Positions 52,328-61,957 are shown, numbered from the stretch's first letter. The stretch: 64,000 bases of DNA from Namhaeicola sp039714555 (GCA_039714555.1 JBDLJB010000009.1:29113-93112), one strand, 5' to 3'. A program made the numbers and translations. Notes: generated by a model not told the origin, from the letters alone.

Positions 52328-54868
52328 TTAAAGCCCTACCATAAAAACAGCATTACTAAAAAGTAGTTTTCCATTTTCCCAAAAACTTCTAAATAATGGA
52401 TCATCGACTAAATATACAATTGTTCCTCTTCCTTTTCTTTCAACACCGTAAACTAAAGATTCATCAATGGTCCTAATTGCGTTTTTGCCGGCAAAACCAC
52501 TTAAAAGATCTGACTTATCTTTAATTACACTAACATTATACCCATCTTTTAGATATGTATATCTATTATTATTAGTTTTTAAAGTGTAATAAAAATCCGA
52601 ATAACCAAATCCAAGCGGATTAGTATTATCTAATGTTGCTTTAAAGATACTACCCCTTAATAAATTAGAGATATAGTTTCGTTCCATATCACCATAGGGA
52701 TCCAATATAGATTGTTTTTTTATTGAGTCTTTTTCTTTTTTAATAGCTTCTTTTTCTTTATCATCTTCGTATGTAGAAATTGCAAACTCTTCACTTTCTG
52801 CAAAGGTTGATATAGCTGAGTTTATTACAATTAATTTACCTCCTTTGTTGATCCAGAGTTTCAATTCGGACAATATCGATTTGGTTAAGATTTTATTATA
52901 ATAACCATTTGGAAGGATCAATACATCATAATCATGTAAATCTATAGAATTAAAATAATCTGTATCAATCACATTTATAGGGTAGTGGATCTGTTGTTCG
53001 AAAAAATGCCATACTGCTCCAAAACCCAAAGATGAAGTTCCATTTCCTGAAAGAACTGCAATTTTTGGTTTCTTTAAATAAGTAACATTTCTTGAGCCAA
53101 AATCATTTCCATTACTTACAAAGCCTGTTGCAACAGCAAGAACATTTCGGTTAAATTTTTTGGAAGCATTTTTTATTATTTCATCAAAATCTTCATTTGT
53201 ATGGTTTCCTGTACGGGTAATAACCAATGACCCTGCTGCAAAGTCTTTATTGTCAATAGTAAAAGGTTTTTTTGAAAACCGTACTTTAATTTTTTTCTGT
53301 AATAAATACGATAAGAAAGAAACATCATCTATGCTATTCCATTTTGCTACATAGGCATAGGGTTTAACTATTTCATTTATACTATTTAAATTATTTTTTA
53401 TTTGTAGAGGTTTCGTAGAAATTTTTGTTGAAGTAGCATATGCATTCAATCCTCTGGCATAGGGTAATGACCAGGCTGTTATATCATAGGTTAATGAATC
53501 CTTTAATATTGTTTGTGGCTCAAATAAAGCTTTTACCAAATTTGATTTTGGTTGATATGCACTGATAATTAAATCATTACCGTTTACTTTAAATTTTTCT
53601 GTTTTAAGGTTTTTATAATTAATTCCTTTGACTGAAACATTTGAACTTGCAGTTCCATATTCAATTTGGTGCCTATCTAAAAGTTTGATCAAACTTGAGA
53701 TCTTATCATTTCCATTATCATTTTTAACAATATATGATTTATACTGTCCATTGGGTTTTTCAGCCGCATTCTTATAATATTTTTGAAACTCACTTGATAA
53801 TTTTTCTGCATTTAATGAAGATATTTCAATGGTTGATAAACTGGAAGTATAATGGTGAGCAATCCTATCTTTTAAAGATAATTCATCTTCTTCATCATTT
53901 ATTATACCTAAACCTGCTCTGCCGCTACCTCCTTGTTCATATGTCATACCAACAGCTCCATTATACATTGGATATGAGTCTCCATAACTTGGGTATAACA
54001 GATCAAAAAATTCTTTTGTAAAATACAACCATCCATTTTTATCAAAATATTTGGCATTATTTTTACCAACAGTTAATTGAAATTCTCTTTGGAAATCAGA
54101 TATAACATCATGATATGGTTCTGCTGCCGGGGCAAAGTAATAAGGTTGATTTACACCTTGTTCATGAAAATCCACATGCACATGTGGTAACCATTTGTTA
54201 TAAGCTTTTATTCTATTTTGTGTTTCTGTTTGTGTTGTCCAGGCCCAATCTCTATTCAAATCAAAAAGGTAATGATTATATCTTCCTCCCGGCCATGGTT
54301 CATGGTGTTCAACAACGTCAGGGTTTGTGTTGTAAGGCATATTTCCTTTTTGATAATACCAATTTATATATCGCTCTCTACCATCAGGATTTAAACAGGG
54401 GTCAATAATAACAATTGTATTTTCCAGCCAGTTCTTGGTTCTTTGATTATCTGGGTTCACCAATTCATAAATCGTTTTCATAGAAACTTCTGTACTGACA
54501 GATTCGTTACCATGTACATTATAACTAAGCCATACAATGGCAATACCATCTTTGGTGAAATTGTTATTTAATAATCCGGCTGATCTTAAATGATTTAACC
54601 TTATATCTTCTAATTTTGAGAAATTTTTTGGCGAGGCGATAACTGCGAAATGTAAAGGCCTATGCTCATAAGTTTCACCATATTTTATCAATTTCACATT
54701 ATCATTATTATCAACAACATGATTAAAATAGTTTACAACCTGAAAGTGTCTTGTAAATCTTTCCCCTAAATCATATCCTAAATACTCTGAAGGTGATTGT
54801 GTTTGTGTAAAACCAATTTTTAAGTTAAAAATTAATATTATAAAAAACAGTATGTTTATTCTTTTCAT
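52328..54868 (-). CDS. Secreted M14 zinc carboxypeptidase with C-terminal DJ-1-like domain
   Basis: 846 residues. The signal peptide ends KIGFTQ (about 22). The M14 domain (about 30-350) has YNVHGNESVS (zinc HxxE), LNPDGRERY, FDLNRDWAW, HVDFHEQG (third zinc ligand) and MTYEQGGSGR with the catalytic Glu region. A later part (about 590-690; KIAVLSGNGTSSLGFG, DYDVLILPNGYY) looks like a class I glutamine-amidotransferase/DJ-1 fold, often appended in Bacteroidota M14 peptidases. It would degrade extracellular peptides. No T9SS sorting domain is seen, so it is probably periplasmic. Confidence 0.92.
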   Translation of the reverse strand: MKRINILFFIILIFNLKIGFTQTQSPSEYLGYDLGERFTRHFQVVNYFNHVVDNNDNVKLIKYGETYEHRPLHFAVIASPKNFSKLEDIRLNHLRSAGLLNNNFTKDGIAIVWLSYNVHGNESVSTEVSMKTIYELVNPDNQRTKNWLENTIVIIDPCLNPDGRERYINWYYQKGNMPYNTNPDVVEHHEPWPGGRYNHYLFDLNRDWAWTTQTETQNRIKAYNKWLPHVHVDFHEQGVNQPYYFAPAAEPYHDVISDFQREFQLTVGKNNAKYFDKNGWLYFTKEFFDLLYPSYGDSYPMYNGAVGMTYEQGGSGRAGLGIINDEEDELSLKDRIAHHYTSSLSTIEISSLNAEKLSSEFQKYYKNAAEKPNGQYKSYIVKNDNGNDKISSLIKLLDRHQIEYGTASSNVSVKGINYKNLKTEKFKVNGNDLIISAYQPKSNLVKALFEPQTILKDSLTYDITAWSLPYARGLNAYATSTKISTKPLQIKNNLNSINEIVKPYAYVAKWNSIDDVSFLSYLLQKKIKVRFSKKPFTIDNKDFAAGSLVITRTGNHTNEDFDEIIKNASKKFNRNVLAVATGFVSNGNDFGSRNVTYLKKPKIAVLSGNGTSSLGFGAVWHFFEQQIHYPINVIDTDYFNSIDLHDYDVLILPNGYYNKILTKSILSELKLWINKGGKLIVINSAISTFAESEEFAISTYEDDKEKEAIKKEKDSIKKQSILDPYGDMERNYISNLLRGSIFKATLDNTNPLGFGYSDFYYTLKTNNNRYTYLKDGYNVSVIKDKSDLLSGFAGKNAIRTIDESLVYGVERKGRGTIVYLVDDPLFRSFWENGKLLFSNAVFMVGL

Positions 54869-54902
54869 ATTTTATTATTAATAATTACTAAATGTAAGCG
54901 TG

Positions 54903-54934
54903 TAAAACTAAAACAAAATTTTGTTTTAGTTTTA
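54903..54934 (-). terminator. Perfect 32-bp palindrome, probable terminator of the acyl-CoA reductase gene
   Basis: Two 16-base arms (TAAAACTAAAACAAAA and its complement) abut with no spacer. It lies 38 bases downstream of the gene ending at 54972 and 35 bases before the M14 gene start, so it separates the two same-strand genes. Confidence 0.65.
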
Positions 54935-54971
54935 TGATTTTCAAAATTGTTATACTTTGATTTAATTAGAT

Positions 54972-56036
54972 CTATTGTTCTAATTTTTCCAAAAAATGTA
55001 AAGTATCAACACCATCAGCATAATCCCAAAGTTTTGGTTTTTGAGTTTCACCAAATGCTATTTCATCTTCAATACCTTGATTGGCTACAATACATTGAAT
55101 TTGTTCTTTTTCAATAATAAACCTTTGTTTTAAAAGCTCTAGATCATCATAATATTCATAAAACAAAGTTGCTATTGGTGAAGCATAACTGGTATCTTCT
55201 TTTAACATTAAAAAACCATTTTCAAGTAATTTATATTTACTCATTAAATAAACGGCTTTGTTATAGGTGTAGTTGTTTTCGTATTTTTTATATTGGATCA
55301 AATCCTTGTAGGGATATATATTTTTAAAAAGTTTATTAAAATCGTAATTTTTTGGTACAAATACTTTGGAAACACTTCGGCAACCCAAGCCAAAATATCT
55401 AAAAATATCTTCTCCTAGATTTTGTAATTCTAGATCACTTTCATCTCCACTTATAACTGCAATAGCATTCCTGTTTTGACGAATAATGTTTGGGTATTTA
55501 TTGAAATAGTAATCAAAATAGCGTGCTGTATTATTACTTCCGGTTGCGATAACAGCATCAAAATTAACTAATTTATCTTCAGTAAATTCTATTTTTCCTT
55601 TAAAATCAGGTTCAATTGTTTCTAAATATTTTGTAATTAAAGGTAAAAATTGTTTGTCGTTAGATGATTGTTTTACGATAAGGTTATTTCCGGACATCAA
55701 TACCGATAAAAAATCGTGAAATCCAACCAAAGGAATATTTCCGGCCATGATTACAGCAATAGTATTGATCTTTTTATTATTTAAAGTATAAGTTAAGATC
55801 CATTTATTTAAAATATTGCTATTCAATAATAAACTCCAATTTTCAAAAGCATATAAAATATTTTCTTTAGTAAACCAGCCATTGAAGTTTTTTGCTTTTT
55901 CAATTTGTGTTTTAAAGAGATCAAAAAACAGATCATTAAAAGGAATATTATCTTTTTTTTGAATTGATTTTTGAGTAAACTGACTTAAAAAATCACCTAA
56001 TGAATCAAAAGCTGCAATGCGTTTATCAATTGTCAT
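54972..56036 (-). CDS. Acyl-CoA reductase, LuxC family
   Basis: 354 residues of the LuxC-type aldehyde-dehydrogenase fold. VIMAGNIPLVGFHDFLSVLM and VKQSSNDKQFLPLI form the NADPH side, IATGSNNTARYFDYYF the Rossmann part, and YFGLGCRSVSKVFVP contains the catalytic Cys. LuxC reduces acyl groups to aldehydes in luminous bacteria, but no luxA, luxB, luxD or luxE occurs here, and related single genes are widespread in non-luminous Bacteroidota. A role in fatty-aldehyde metabolism is inferred. It is divergent from mrp across 181 bases. Confidence 0.88.
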   Translation of the reverse strand: MTIDKRIAAFDSLGDFLSQFTQKSIQKKDNIPFNDLFFDLFKTQIEKAKNFNGWFTKENILYAFENWSLLLNSNILNKWILTYTLNNKKINTIAVIMAGNIPLVGFHDFLSVLMSGNNLIVKQSSNDKQFLPLITKYLETIEPDFKGKIEFTEDKLVNFDAVIATGSNNTARYFDYYFNKYPNIIRQNRNAIAVISGDESDLELQNLGEDIFRYFGLGCRSVSKVFVPKNYDFNKLFKNIYPYKDLIQYKKYENNYTYNKAVYLMSKYKLLENGFLMLKEDTSYASPIATLFYEYYDDLELLKQRFIIEKEQIQCIVANQGIEDEIAFGETQKPKLWDYADGVDTLHFLEKLEQ

Positions 56037-56178
56037 AGGGTATTGAATTTAATATTTGACAAATTTAATGAAAACTATTTTAAACTATAGAATTTAATTC
56101 CAAATATCATTTAAAAATAACTAACAAATTATAACTATTCTTATCGTTTTTTTTCTTTTTTACTTTCATTATATGTAG

Positions 56179-56186
56179 TATATTTG
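56179..56186 (+). promoter_or_regulatory. -7 box TATATTTG of mrp
   Basis: Perfect TAnnTTTG, 31 bases before the mrp ATG; no TTG at -33. Confidence 0.4.
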
Positions 56187-56217
56187 TTGTTTAGAATGAT
56201 TAAAAATAAATAATGAA

Positions 56218-57348
56218 ATGAGTTATAATAAACAAGATATTTTAAAAGCTTTAGAAACCATTACTGCTCCAGGAGAGGGTAAAAGTTTGGTAGAAAGTAA
56301 TGCGATTGGCAATATCGTGATATTCGAAAAAGAAGTAATTGTTGATGTTGTTTCATCAAACCCAACTTTACAGGCAAAAAAGAAATTGGAAGTAGAAATA
56401 ATGAAAGCCATTCACCAACATGTAGATCAAAAAATTGATGTTAAGGTTAATGTAAAAGCTAAAACCATAGATGTTAAACCTGCATCTATTGCAAGTGATA
56501 AATCAATACCGGGAATTAAGAATATTATTGCAGTTGCATCTGGTAAAGGAGGTGTAGGAAAATCAACGATCACTGCAAATCTTGCAGTAAGTTTAGCTAA
56601 TATGGGTTTTAGTGTAGGTATTTTAGATGCTGATGTTTATGGACCTTCAATGCCAATAATGTTTGATGTTGCAAATGAAAGGCCTTTAGCTGTAACAATT
56701 GATGGAAGATCAAAAATGAAACCCGTTGAGAATTACGGCGTTAAGATGTTGAGCTTAGGTTTTTTTACTGATGCAAACCAAGCAGTGATCTGGCGAGGAG
56801 CTATGGCTTCAAAAGCCCTAAATCAAATGATCTTTGATGCACATTGGGGAGAATTAGATTTTATGTTGATCGATCTACCTCCGGGTACGGGTGATATTCA
56901 TTTATCTATTGTTCAAACAGTTCCGGTTACAGGTGCTGTTATTGTTAGTACTCCGCAAAACATCGCATTGGCTGATGCTAAAAAAGGAGTTTCAATGTTC
57001 AAACAAAATGATATAAATGTTCCTGTTTTGGGAATTATTGAAAACATGAGCTATTTTACTCCTGAAGAATTACCAGATAATAAATATTATATTTTTGGTA
57101 AAGATGGTGCTAAGAATCTAGCTGATGATATTGATACAACTTTCTTAGGAGAGATTCCTTTGGTTCAAAGTATTAGAGAGTCTGGTGATGTTGGTCGCCC
57201 TGTAACTTTACAAGAAGACTCTCCATTAGAGAAGGCTTTTACAAATGCTACCAAAAATATGTTGACACAATTGGTAAAACGTAATGAAGCTTTACCTCCA
57301 ACCGAAATTGTTAGAATAACTAACATGTCGGGTTGTAGTACAAATTAA
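56218..57348 (+). CDS. mrp: Mrp/ApbC family Fe-S carrier ATPase
   Basis: 376 residues. An N-terminal MIP18/DUF59 domain (about 1-90) precedes a deviant Walker A P-loop, VASGKGGVGKSTITANLAVS (about 105-120). Family motifs DADVYGPSMPIMF, IWRGAMASKALNQM and LIDLPPGTGDIHLS follow. It binds and delivers Fe-S clusters. The CxxC that bridges a cluster in ApbC is missing: after GIIENMSYF the sequence reads TPEELPDNKYYIFG with no Cys. A lone Cys occurs near the C-terminus (MSGCSTN). The NifU-like gene follows after a strong hairpin, supporting the Fe-S role. Confidence 0.93.
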   Translation: MSYNKQDILKALETITAPGEGKSLVESNAIGNIVIFEKEVIVDVVSSNPTLQAKKKLEVEIMKAIHQHVDQKIDVKVNVKAKTIDVKPASIASDKSIPGIKNIIAVASGKGGVGKSTITANLAVSLANMGFSVGILDADVYGPSMPIMFDVANERPLAVTIDGRSKMKPVENYGVKMLSLGFFTDANQAVIWRGAMASKALNQMIFDAHWGELDFMLIDLPPGTGDIHLSIVQTVPVTGAVIVSTPQNIALADAKKGVSMFKQNDINVPVLGIIENMSYFTPEELPDNKYYIFGKDGAKNLADDIDTTFLGEIPLVQSIRESGDVGRPVTLQEDSPLEKAFTNATKNMLTQLVKRNEALPPTEIVRITNMSGCSTN

Positions 57349-57357
57349 GTTCAAATT

Positions 57358-57390
57358 TTCTTTGCCAAAGTTACATACTTTGGCAAAGAA
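57358..57390 (+). other. Strong intercistronic hairpin between mrp and the NifU-like gene
   Basis: Arms TTCTTTGCCAAAG and CTTTGGCAAAGAA pair perfectly over 13 bases around the loop TTACATA. The following sequence is TAAATATATA, with no T-tract, so it is not a standard terminator. It lies 9 bases after mrp and 16 bases before the next ATG, and could tune decay or relative expression. Confidence 0.7.
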
Positions 57391-57406
57391 TAAATATATA
57401 TTATAA

Positions 57407-57643
57407 ATGACAAAAACTGAATTATTGATCAATGTAGAAAAAGCATTAGATGAAATTCGGCCGTATTTAATTACCGATGGAGGTAATATTTCATTAGTTG
57501 CTATTGAAAATAACATTGTTAAAGTACAACTTAAAGGTGCTTGCTTAGATTGTCATGTTAATCATTTAACCTTGAAAAATGGTGTAGAAGCGACAATAAA
57601 AAAATATGCACCTCAAATATCTAAAGTTATTGAAGTTAAGTAA
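57407..57643 (+). CDS. NifU-like Fe-S scaffold protein
   Basis: 78 residues, the C-terminal NifU domain on its own. VEKALDEIRPYLITDGGNIS is the family start. CLDCHVNHLTLKNGVEATIK carries the CxxC that holds a [4Fe-4S] or [2Fe-2S] cluster, although the common form is CxxCPxSxxTLKxGIE and here His-Val-Asn-His replaces Pro-x-Ser-x. It assembles or transfers clusters in the cytoplasm. It is the second gene after mrp, separated by a hairpin. Confidence 0.93.
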   Translation: MTKTELLINVEKALDEIRPYLITDGGNISLVAIENNIVKVQLKGACLDCHVNHLTLKNGVEATIKKYAPQISKVIEVK

Positions 57644-57690
57644 AACTCTTCAATACCTTCTACTCTTATATATTCTTAAATAATATTCGT

Positions 57691-57698
57691 TATATTTG
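57691..57698 (+). promoter_or_regulatory. -7 box TATATTTG upstream of hmgA
   Basis: Perfect TAnnTTTG in the 189-base gap before hmgA. It implies a leader of about 130 bases; no TTG at -33. Confidence 0.35.
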
Positions 57699-57832
57699 TG
57701 TAATTCTTAAAAACAGGTATAACATATTCCTTTTTTTTACAGAATTGTTATAAATCAAAATTATTATAATTGTTAATTATAGATAATTTTTGTGTTCATA
57801 TTATTTTTTTGTTCATTTTTAACATTTTGATT

Positions 57833-58993
57833 ATGCCGAGATATCATACTTTGGGAAAAATTCCACCAAAAAGACATACTGTTTTTAAAAACCCTTCTGG
57901 TGGATTATATCAGGAAGAATTGTTTGGAACAGCTGGTTTTTCCGGTATGTCATCATTGATATATCATTTGCATCCACCTACTGTAGTTACAAAAGTTAAA
58001 GAGGTTAAAGATCTTACACCAAGCATTGCTATAGAAAAAAATATGAAAGCCTTAAGTTTTAAAGGGTTTTCATTGAAACCCGAAGAAGATTATTTGAAAA
58101 GTCGTAAGACCTTATTTGTAAATAATGATTTGCATATTGGTTTGGCTGCACCAAAAACTTTTTCAAAAGATTATTTTTATAGAAATAGTGATGCTGATGA
58201 AATGCTATTTATTCATATTGGTTCTGGAGTATTAAAAACCATGTATGGGAATTTAAGTTTTTCATATGGAGATTATTTGATTATACCTAAAGGCACCACT
58301 TACCAAATTGATTTTGATAGTAATGATAACCGTATTTTATATATAGAATCCTTTGGTCAGATCCTAACTCCAAAAAGATATAGAAATAATTTCGGACAGT
58401 TATTAGAACATTCTCCATTTTGTGAACGTGATTTTAGACTGCCAACAGATTTAAAGACCTATGATGAAAAAGGTAATTTTAAAATTTTGTCTAAAAAGCA
58501 AGGTGTTTTATGGGAGTATAACTTAAAATATCACCCATTTGATGTTGTTGGTTGGGATGGTTTTAATTATCCTTACGCATTTTCAATTCATGATTTTGAA
58601 CCCTTAACAGGAAGAATTCATATGCCTCCTCCAATTCACCAACAATGGGAATCTGATGGATTTGTAGTATGCTCATTTGTTCCAAGAATGTATGATTATC
58701 ACCCCGAAGCAATACCTGCTCCTTATCATCATAGTAATATAGATTCAGAAGAAATTTTGTATTATGTAGACGGTGATTTTATGAGTAGAAATAATATTGA
58801 AAAAGGACAATTAACTTTGCATCCGGGAGGAATACCACACGGACCGCATCCGGGTGCTATTGAAAGAAGTATTGGTAAAAAGAAAACTGAAGAATTAGCT
58901 GTAATGATTGATCCGTTTAAACCTATGATGATAACAGAAGAAGCATTAAATTTAGAAGTGGATGGATATTATAAATCATGGATAATTGATTAA
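57833..58993 (+). CDS. hmgA: Homogentisate 1,2-dioxygenase
   Basis: 386 residues from the ATG at 57833. The frame opens upstream at a TTG, but the extra 21 residues are a hydrophobic run unlike the family, whereas MPRYHTLGKIPPKRHTVF is the standard start. The double-cupin fold is visible: FIHIGSGVLKTMYGNLSFSY in the first barrel, PAPYHHSNIDSEEILYYVDG and HPGGIPHGPHPGAIE with the iron ligands in the second. It opens the homogentisate ring to maleylacetoacetate. The length is shorter than the 430-440 of proteobacterial and animal enzymes but usual in Bacteroidota. hpd follows after 35 bases, giving two consecutive steps of tyrosine breakdown. Confidence 0.94.
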   Translation: MPRYHTLGKIPPKRHTVFKNPSGGLYQEELFGTAGFSGMSSLIYHLHPPTVVTKVKEVKDLTPSIAIEKNMKALSFKGFSLKPEEDYLKSRKTLFVNNDLHIGLAAPKTFSKDYFYRNSDADEMLFIHIGSGVLKTMYGNLSFSYGDYLIIPKGTTYQIDFDSNDNRILYIESFGQILTPKRYRNNFGQLLEHSPFCERDFRLPTDLKTYDEKGNFKILSKKQGVLWEYNLKYHPFDVVGWDGFNYPYAFSIHDFEPLTGRIHMPPPIHQQWESDGFVVCSFVPRMYDYHPEAIPAPYHHSNIDSEEILYYVDGDFMSRNNIEKGQLTLHPGGIPHGPHPGAIERSIGKKKTEELAVMIDPFKPMMITEEALNLEVDGYYKSWIID

Positions 58994-59028
58994 TGTGCTA
59001 ATTTGAAAATTTAAAAAGATAAAATAAA

Positions 59029-60186
59029 ATGAGCAATTTAAAAGACATAGAAAATTTTGATTATGGTTTAGAGAAGATATTTCCTGAAGCAGATGATTTT
59101 TTACCACTATTAGGAACAGATTATGTTGAATTTTATGTAGGAAATGCCAAACAGGCTGCACATTTTTACAAAACTGCCTTAGGGTTTCAATCATTGGCTT
59201 ATGCTGGTTTGGAAACTGGATTGAGAGATAGAACAAGTTATGTAGTAGTTCAGGATAAAATTAAGTTAGTTTTCACTACTCCAATGCCGGATTCAGATGA
59301 CTCAGAAATATTTAAACATATAACAAAACATGGTGATGGTGTAAAAACCATAGCGTTATGGGTTGAAGATGCTACTAAAGCTTGGGAAGAAACTATAAAA
59401 AGAGGCGCAAAATCTTATTTTGAACCTAAAACAGAAAAAGATGAGAATGGAGAAGTTATCAGATCAGCTATTCATACTTATGGCGATACAGTTCATGTTT
59501 TTGTTGAAAGAAAGAATTATAAAGGTGTATTTTTACCCGGATTTGAAAAGTGGGAATCACATTACAATCCTTTAGATTGTGGTTTGCGTTTTATAGATCA
59601 TATGGTGGGAAATGTTGGTTGGGGTCAAATGAATATTTGGGCAAAATTTTATAATGAAGTAATGGGTTTTGCTAATTTGATAACATTTGATGATAAAGAT
59701 ATTTCAACAGAATATACAGCTTTAATGAGTAAAGTGATGACCAATGGAAATGGTAGAATTAAATTCCCAATAAATGAACCTGCAAAAGGGAAAAAGAAAT
59801 CGCAAATAGAAGAATATATTGATTTCTACAAAGGTGCAGGTTGTCAACACATTGCTGTAGCTACTAATGATATTGTATTTACTGTAAGTGAAATGAAAAA
59901 GCGGGGTGTAGAATTCTTATATGTTCCTGGTACTTACTATGATACTGTTGGTGATAGAGTAGGAGAAATAGCTGAAGATATGAACTTACTAAAGGAACAT
60001 GGTATCATGGTAGATCGTGATGATGAAGGATACTTGTTGCAAATTTTTACCAAACCATTAACAGACAGGCCCACATTATTTTTTGAAATTATCCAGCGCA
60101 AAGGAGCACAATCTTTTGGTAAAGGTAATTTTAAAGCTTTGTTTGAATCAATTGAGGCAGAACAAGCAAGAAGAGGGACATTATAA
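59029..60186 (+). CDS. hpd: 4-hydroxyphenylpyruvate dioxygenase
   Basis: 385 residues of two vicinal-oxygen-chelate halves. The second carries the iron triad: the His in FIDHMVGNV, the His in CQHIAVATNDI and the Glu in LFFEIIQRKGAQSFGKGNF, which is also the C-terminal lid signature. It converts 4-hydroxyphenylpyruvate to homogentisate, the substrate of the enzyme encoded just upstream. Gene order is hmgA-hpd, reversed relative to the pathway, on one transcript. The fumarylacetoacetase and isomerase of the pathway are not in the window. Confidence 0.96.
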   Translation: MSNLKDIENFDYGLEKIFPEADDFLPLLGTDYVEFYVGNAKQAAHFYKTALGFQSLAYAGLETGLRDRTSYVVVQDKIKLVFTTPMPDSDDSEIFKHITKHGDGVKTIALWVEDATKAWEETIKRGAKSYFEPKTEKDENGEVIRSAIHTYGDTVHVFVERKNYKGVFLPGFEKWESHYNPLDCGLRFIDHMVGNVGWGQMNIWAKFYNEVMGFANLITFDDKDISTEYTALMSKVMTNGNGRIKFPINEPAKGKKKSQIEEYIDFYKGAGCQHIAVATNDIVFTVSEMKKRGVEFLYVPGTYYDTVGDRVGEIAEDMNLLKEHGIMVDRDDEGYLLQIFTKPLTDRPTLFFEIIQRKGAQSFGKGNFKALFESIEAEQARRGTL

Positions 60187-60253
60187 ATAATGATTACTTT
60201 TTATAGAGAAATTTTATAGTAAGTTTGTAATGAAATTTTATTAAAAACCATAA

Positions 60254-61957
60254 ATGAAAGACTTCAGTATACTTGATAATTTTATTTTAAAATTGAATTC
60301 AGCTAAGAATATATGGGTTCAATTACCTATAGATCAAAAGATTAGCAAACTTAAAGATGTAAAAAATAAAACGGGAAAATATCGTGAAGAATGGGTAAGA
60401 TTGGCACTTAAGAATAAAGAAATTGATATAAACTCACAACTAAGAGGTGAAGAATGTAGTACAGGTCCATGGGCTTTAATAACAACAATAAATGCATATA
60501 TTGAGACTTTAGAGAAAATTAAAAAGGGTAATATATCTGATTTAATTAAAGGTGTTGAAACACGTGATGACGGTCAATTAAAAGTACAGGTATTCCCTTC
60601 TAATTTTTATGAAAATCTTTTATTCAATCAAATAAAGGGTGAAGTATGGATGCAAAAAGGTGTTACTAGTGATAATCTTTTACAAAATATGGCAGGATTT
60701 TACCTTCAGGAAAATCCAGAAGGTAAGGTTAGCTTGGTTTTGGGTGCGGGTAATATAAATTCAATAGCTCCTTTGGATGTGCTTTATAATTTAATTGTGA
60801 AAGGAGAAGTTGCATTACTAAAAATGAATCCGGTAAATGAATACCTTATTCCTATCTTTGAAAAGATATTTGAGTCATTTATTAAGGATGATTTTGTTAA
60901 AATTATTGATGGTGGAATAGAAGTAGGGAAATATTTAACTGCTCATCCTGATATTGAAACTATTCATATTACAGGAAGTGAAAAAACACACGATGCTATT
61001 GTTTATGGAGTAGGAGAAGAAGGAAAAAAGCGAAAAAAAGAAAATAAACCAATTTTAGATGCTGATAAACCCATTAGAAGTGAATTGGGAGGAATTGGCC
61101 CTATGATCGTTGTTCCAGGTCCTTGGAACAAAAAGGATTTAGATTTTCAAGCACAAAACATAGTAACAGCAAAATTACATAATGGAGGACATAATTGTGT
61201 AGCATCACAGGTTTTGATTCTACCAAATAGTTGGAAACATTCAGAAGAACTTCTATCAAAAGTAAGAGAATACTTAAAAGAAATCCCTTATCGAAAAGCT
61301 TATTATCCGGGTTCTGAGATCAGGCAAAAAGAAGCTAAAAATGCATATCCTAATGCTGAAGAGTTGGTTGGTGATGAAGTACCAAGAACTTTGATCACTA
61401 ATATAAAATCCAATAATGGAAATGAATATGCTTTTAATACAGAATTCTTTGGTGCTGTATTTGCACAAACGGATATCAAAGGGGATACACCACTTGAATT
61501 TTTAAAAAACACAGTTGATTTTTGTAATAACACCCTACATGGAACTTTAGGTGCAACAATTTTGATTCATCCTGATACTATGAAAGAAATGGGCGTAGAA
61601 TTTGAAAATTGTATAGCTGATCTAAAATACGGTGCAATCGGTATAAATGTTTGGAATGCTGTTGCATTTTTATTGCCGCAATGTACTTGGGGAGCTTTTC
61701 CCGGCCATACTTATGATGATATTCAAAGCGGAATAGGTGTTGTACATAATAGTTTGATGTTTGATAAGCCCGAAAAGACAGTTTTATACGGACCATTTAG
61801 AACACTACCAAGAGCTTTGAATTTAGCACCACCTAAACCCCCATGGTATGTAACTAATAAAACAGGTAATAATACTTTAAGAAAAATTACCGATTTTGCA
61901 ATAAATCCTAGTTTTTTAAAATTACCGGGTATTTTTATTTCTGCTTTAAGAGGTTAA
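60254..61957 (+). CDS. Aldehyde dehydrogenase superfamily protein
   Basis: 567 residues, longer than the common 480-500. VSLVLGAGNINSIAPLDVLY is the NAD-binding start, with IHITGSEKTHDAI and SELGGIGPMIVVPGP in the catalytic-Glu region. NGGHNCVASQVLILP contains the catalytic Cys. The usual FTGS and ELGGK motifs are thus modified to ITGSEK and ELGGIG. The substrate is not known. The GMC oxidoreductase gene starts 12 bases downstream, so the pair plausibly oxidises an alcohol to the acid in two steps. It is 67 bases after hpd and may belong to the same operon. Confidence 0.88.
   Translation: MKDFSILDNFILKLNSAKNIWVQLPIDQKISKLKDVKNKTGKYREEWVRLALKNKEIDINSQLRGEECSTGPWALITTINAYIETLEKIKKGNISDLIKGVETRDDGQLKVQVFPSNFYENLLFNQIKGEVWMQKGVTSDNLLQNMAGFYLQENPEGKVSLVLGAGNINSIAPLDVLYNLIVKGEVALLKMNPVNEYLIPIFEKIFESFIKDDFVKIIDGGIEVGKYLTAHPDIETIHITGSEKTHDAIVYGVGEEGKKRKKENKPILDADKPIRSELGGIGPMIVVPGPWNKKDLDFQAQNIVTAKLHNGGHNCVASQVLILPNSWKHSEELLSKVREYLKEIPYRKAYYPGSEIRQKEAKNAYPNAEELVGDEVPRTLITNIKSNNGNEYAFNTEFFGAVFAQTDIKGDTPLEFLKNTVDFCNNTLHGTLGATILIHPDTMKEMGVEFENCIADLKYGAIGINVWNAVAFLLPQCTWGAFPGHTYDDIQSGIGVVHNSLMFDKPEKTVLYGPFRTLPRALNLAPPKPPWYVTNKTGNNTLRKITDFAINPSFLKLPGIFISALRG

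Noticed and set aside
54903..54934. The 32-bp palindrome as part of a mobile element
   Set aside because: No flanking duplications or transposase; position after a gene end fits a terminator.
54972..56036. A bioluminescence operon
   Set aside because: Only the LuxC-type gene is present; no luciferase, LuxD or LuxE genes flank it.
57770..57832. N-terminal extension of homogentisate dioxygenase
   Set aside because: The added residues are a hydrophobic run not found in the family, and the conserved start is the ATG at 57833.
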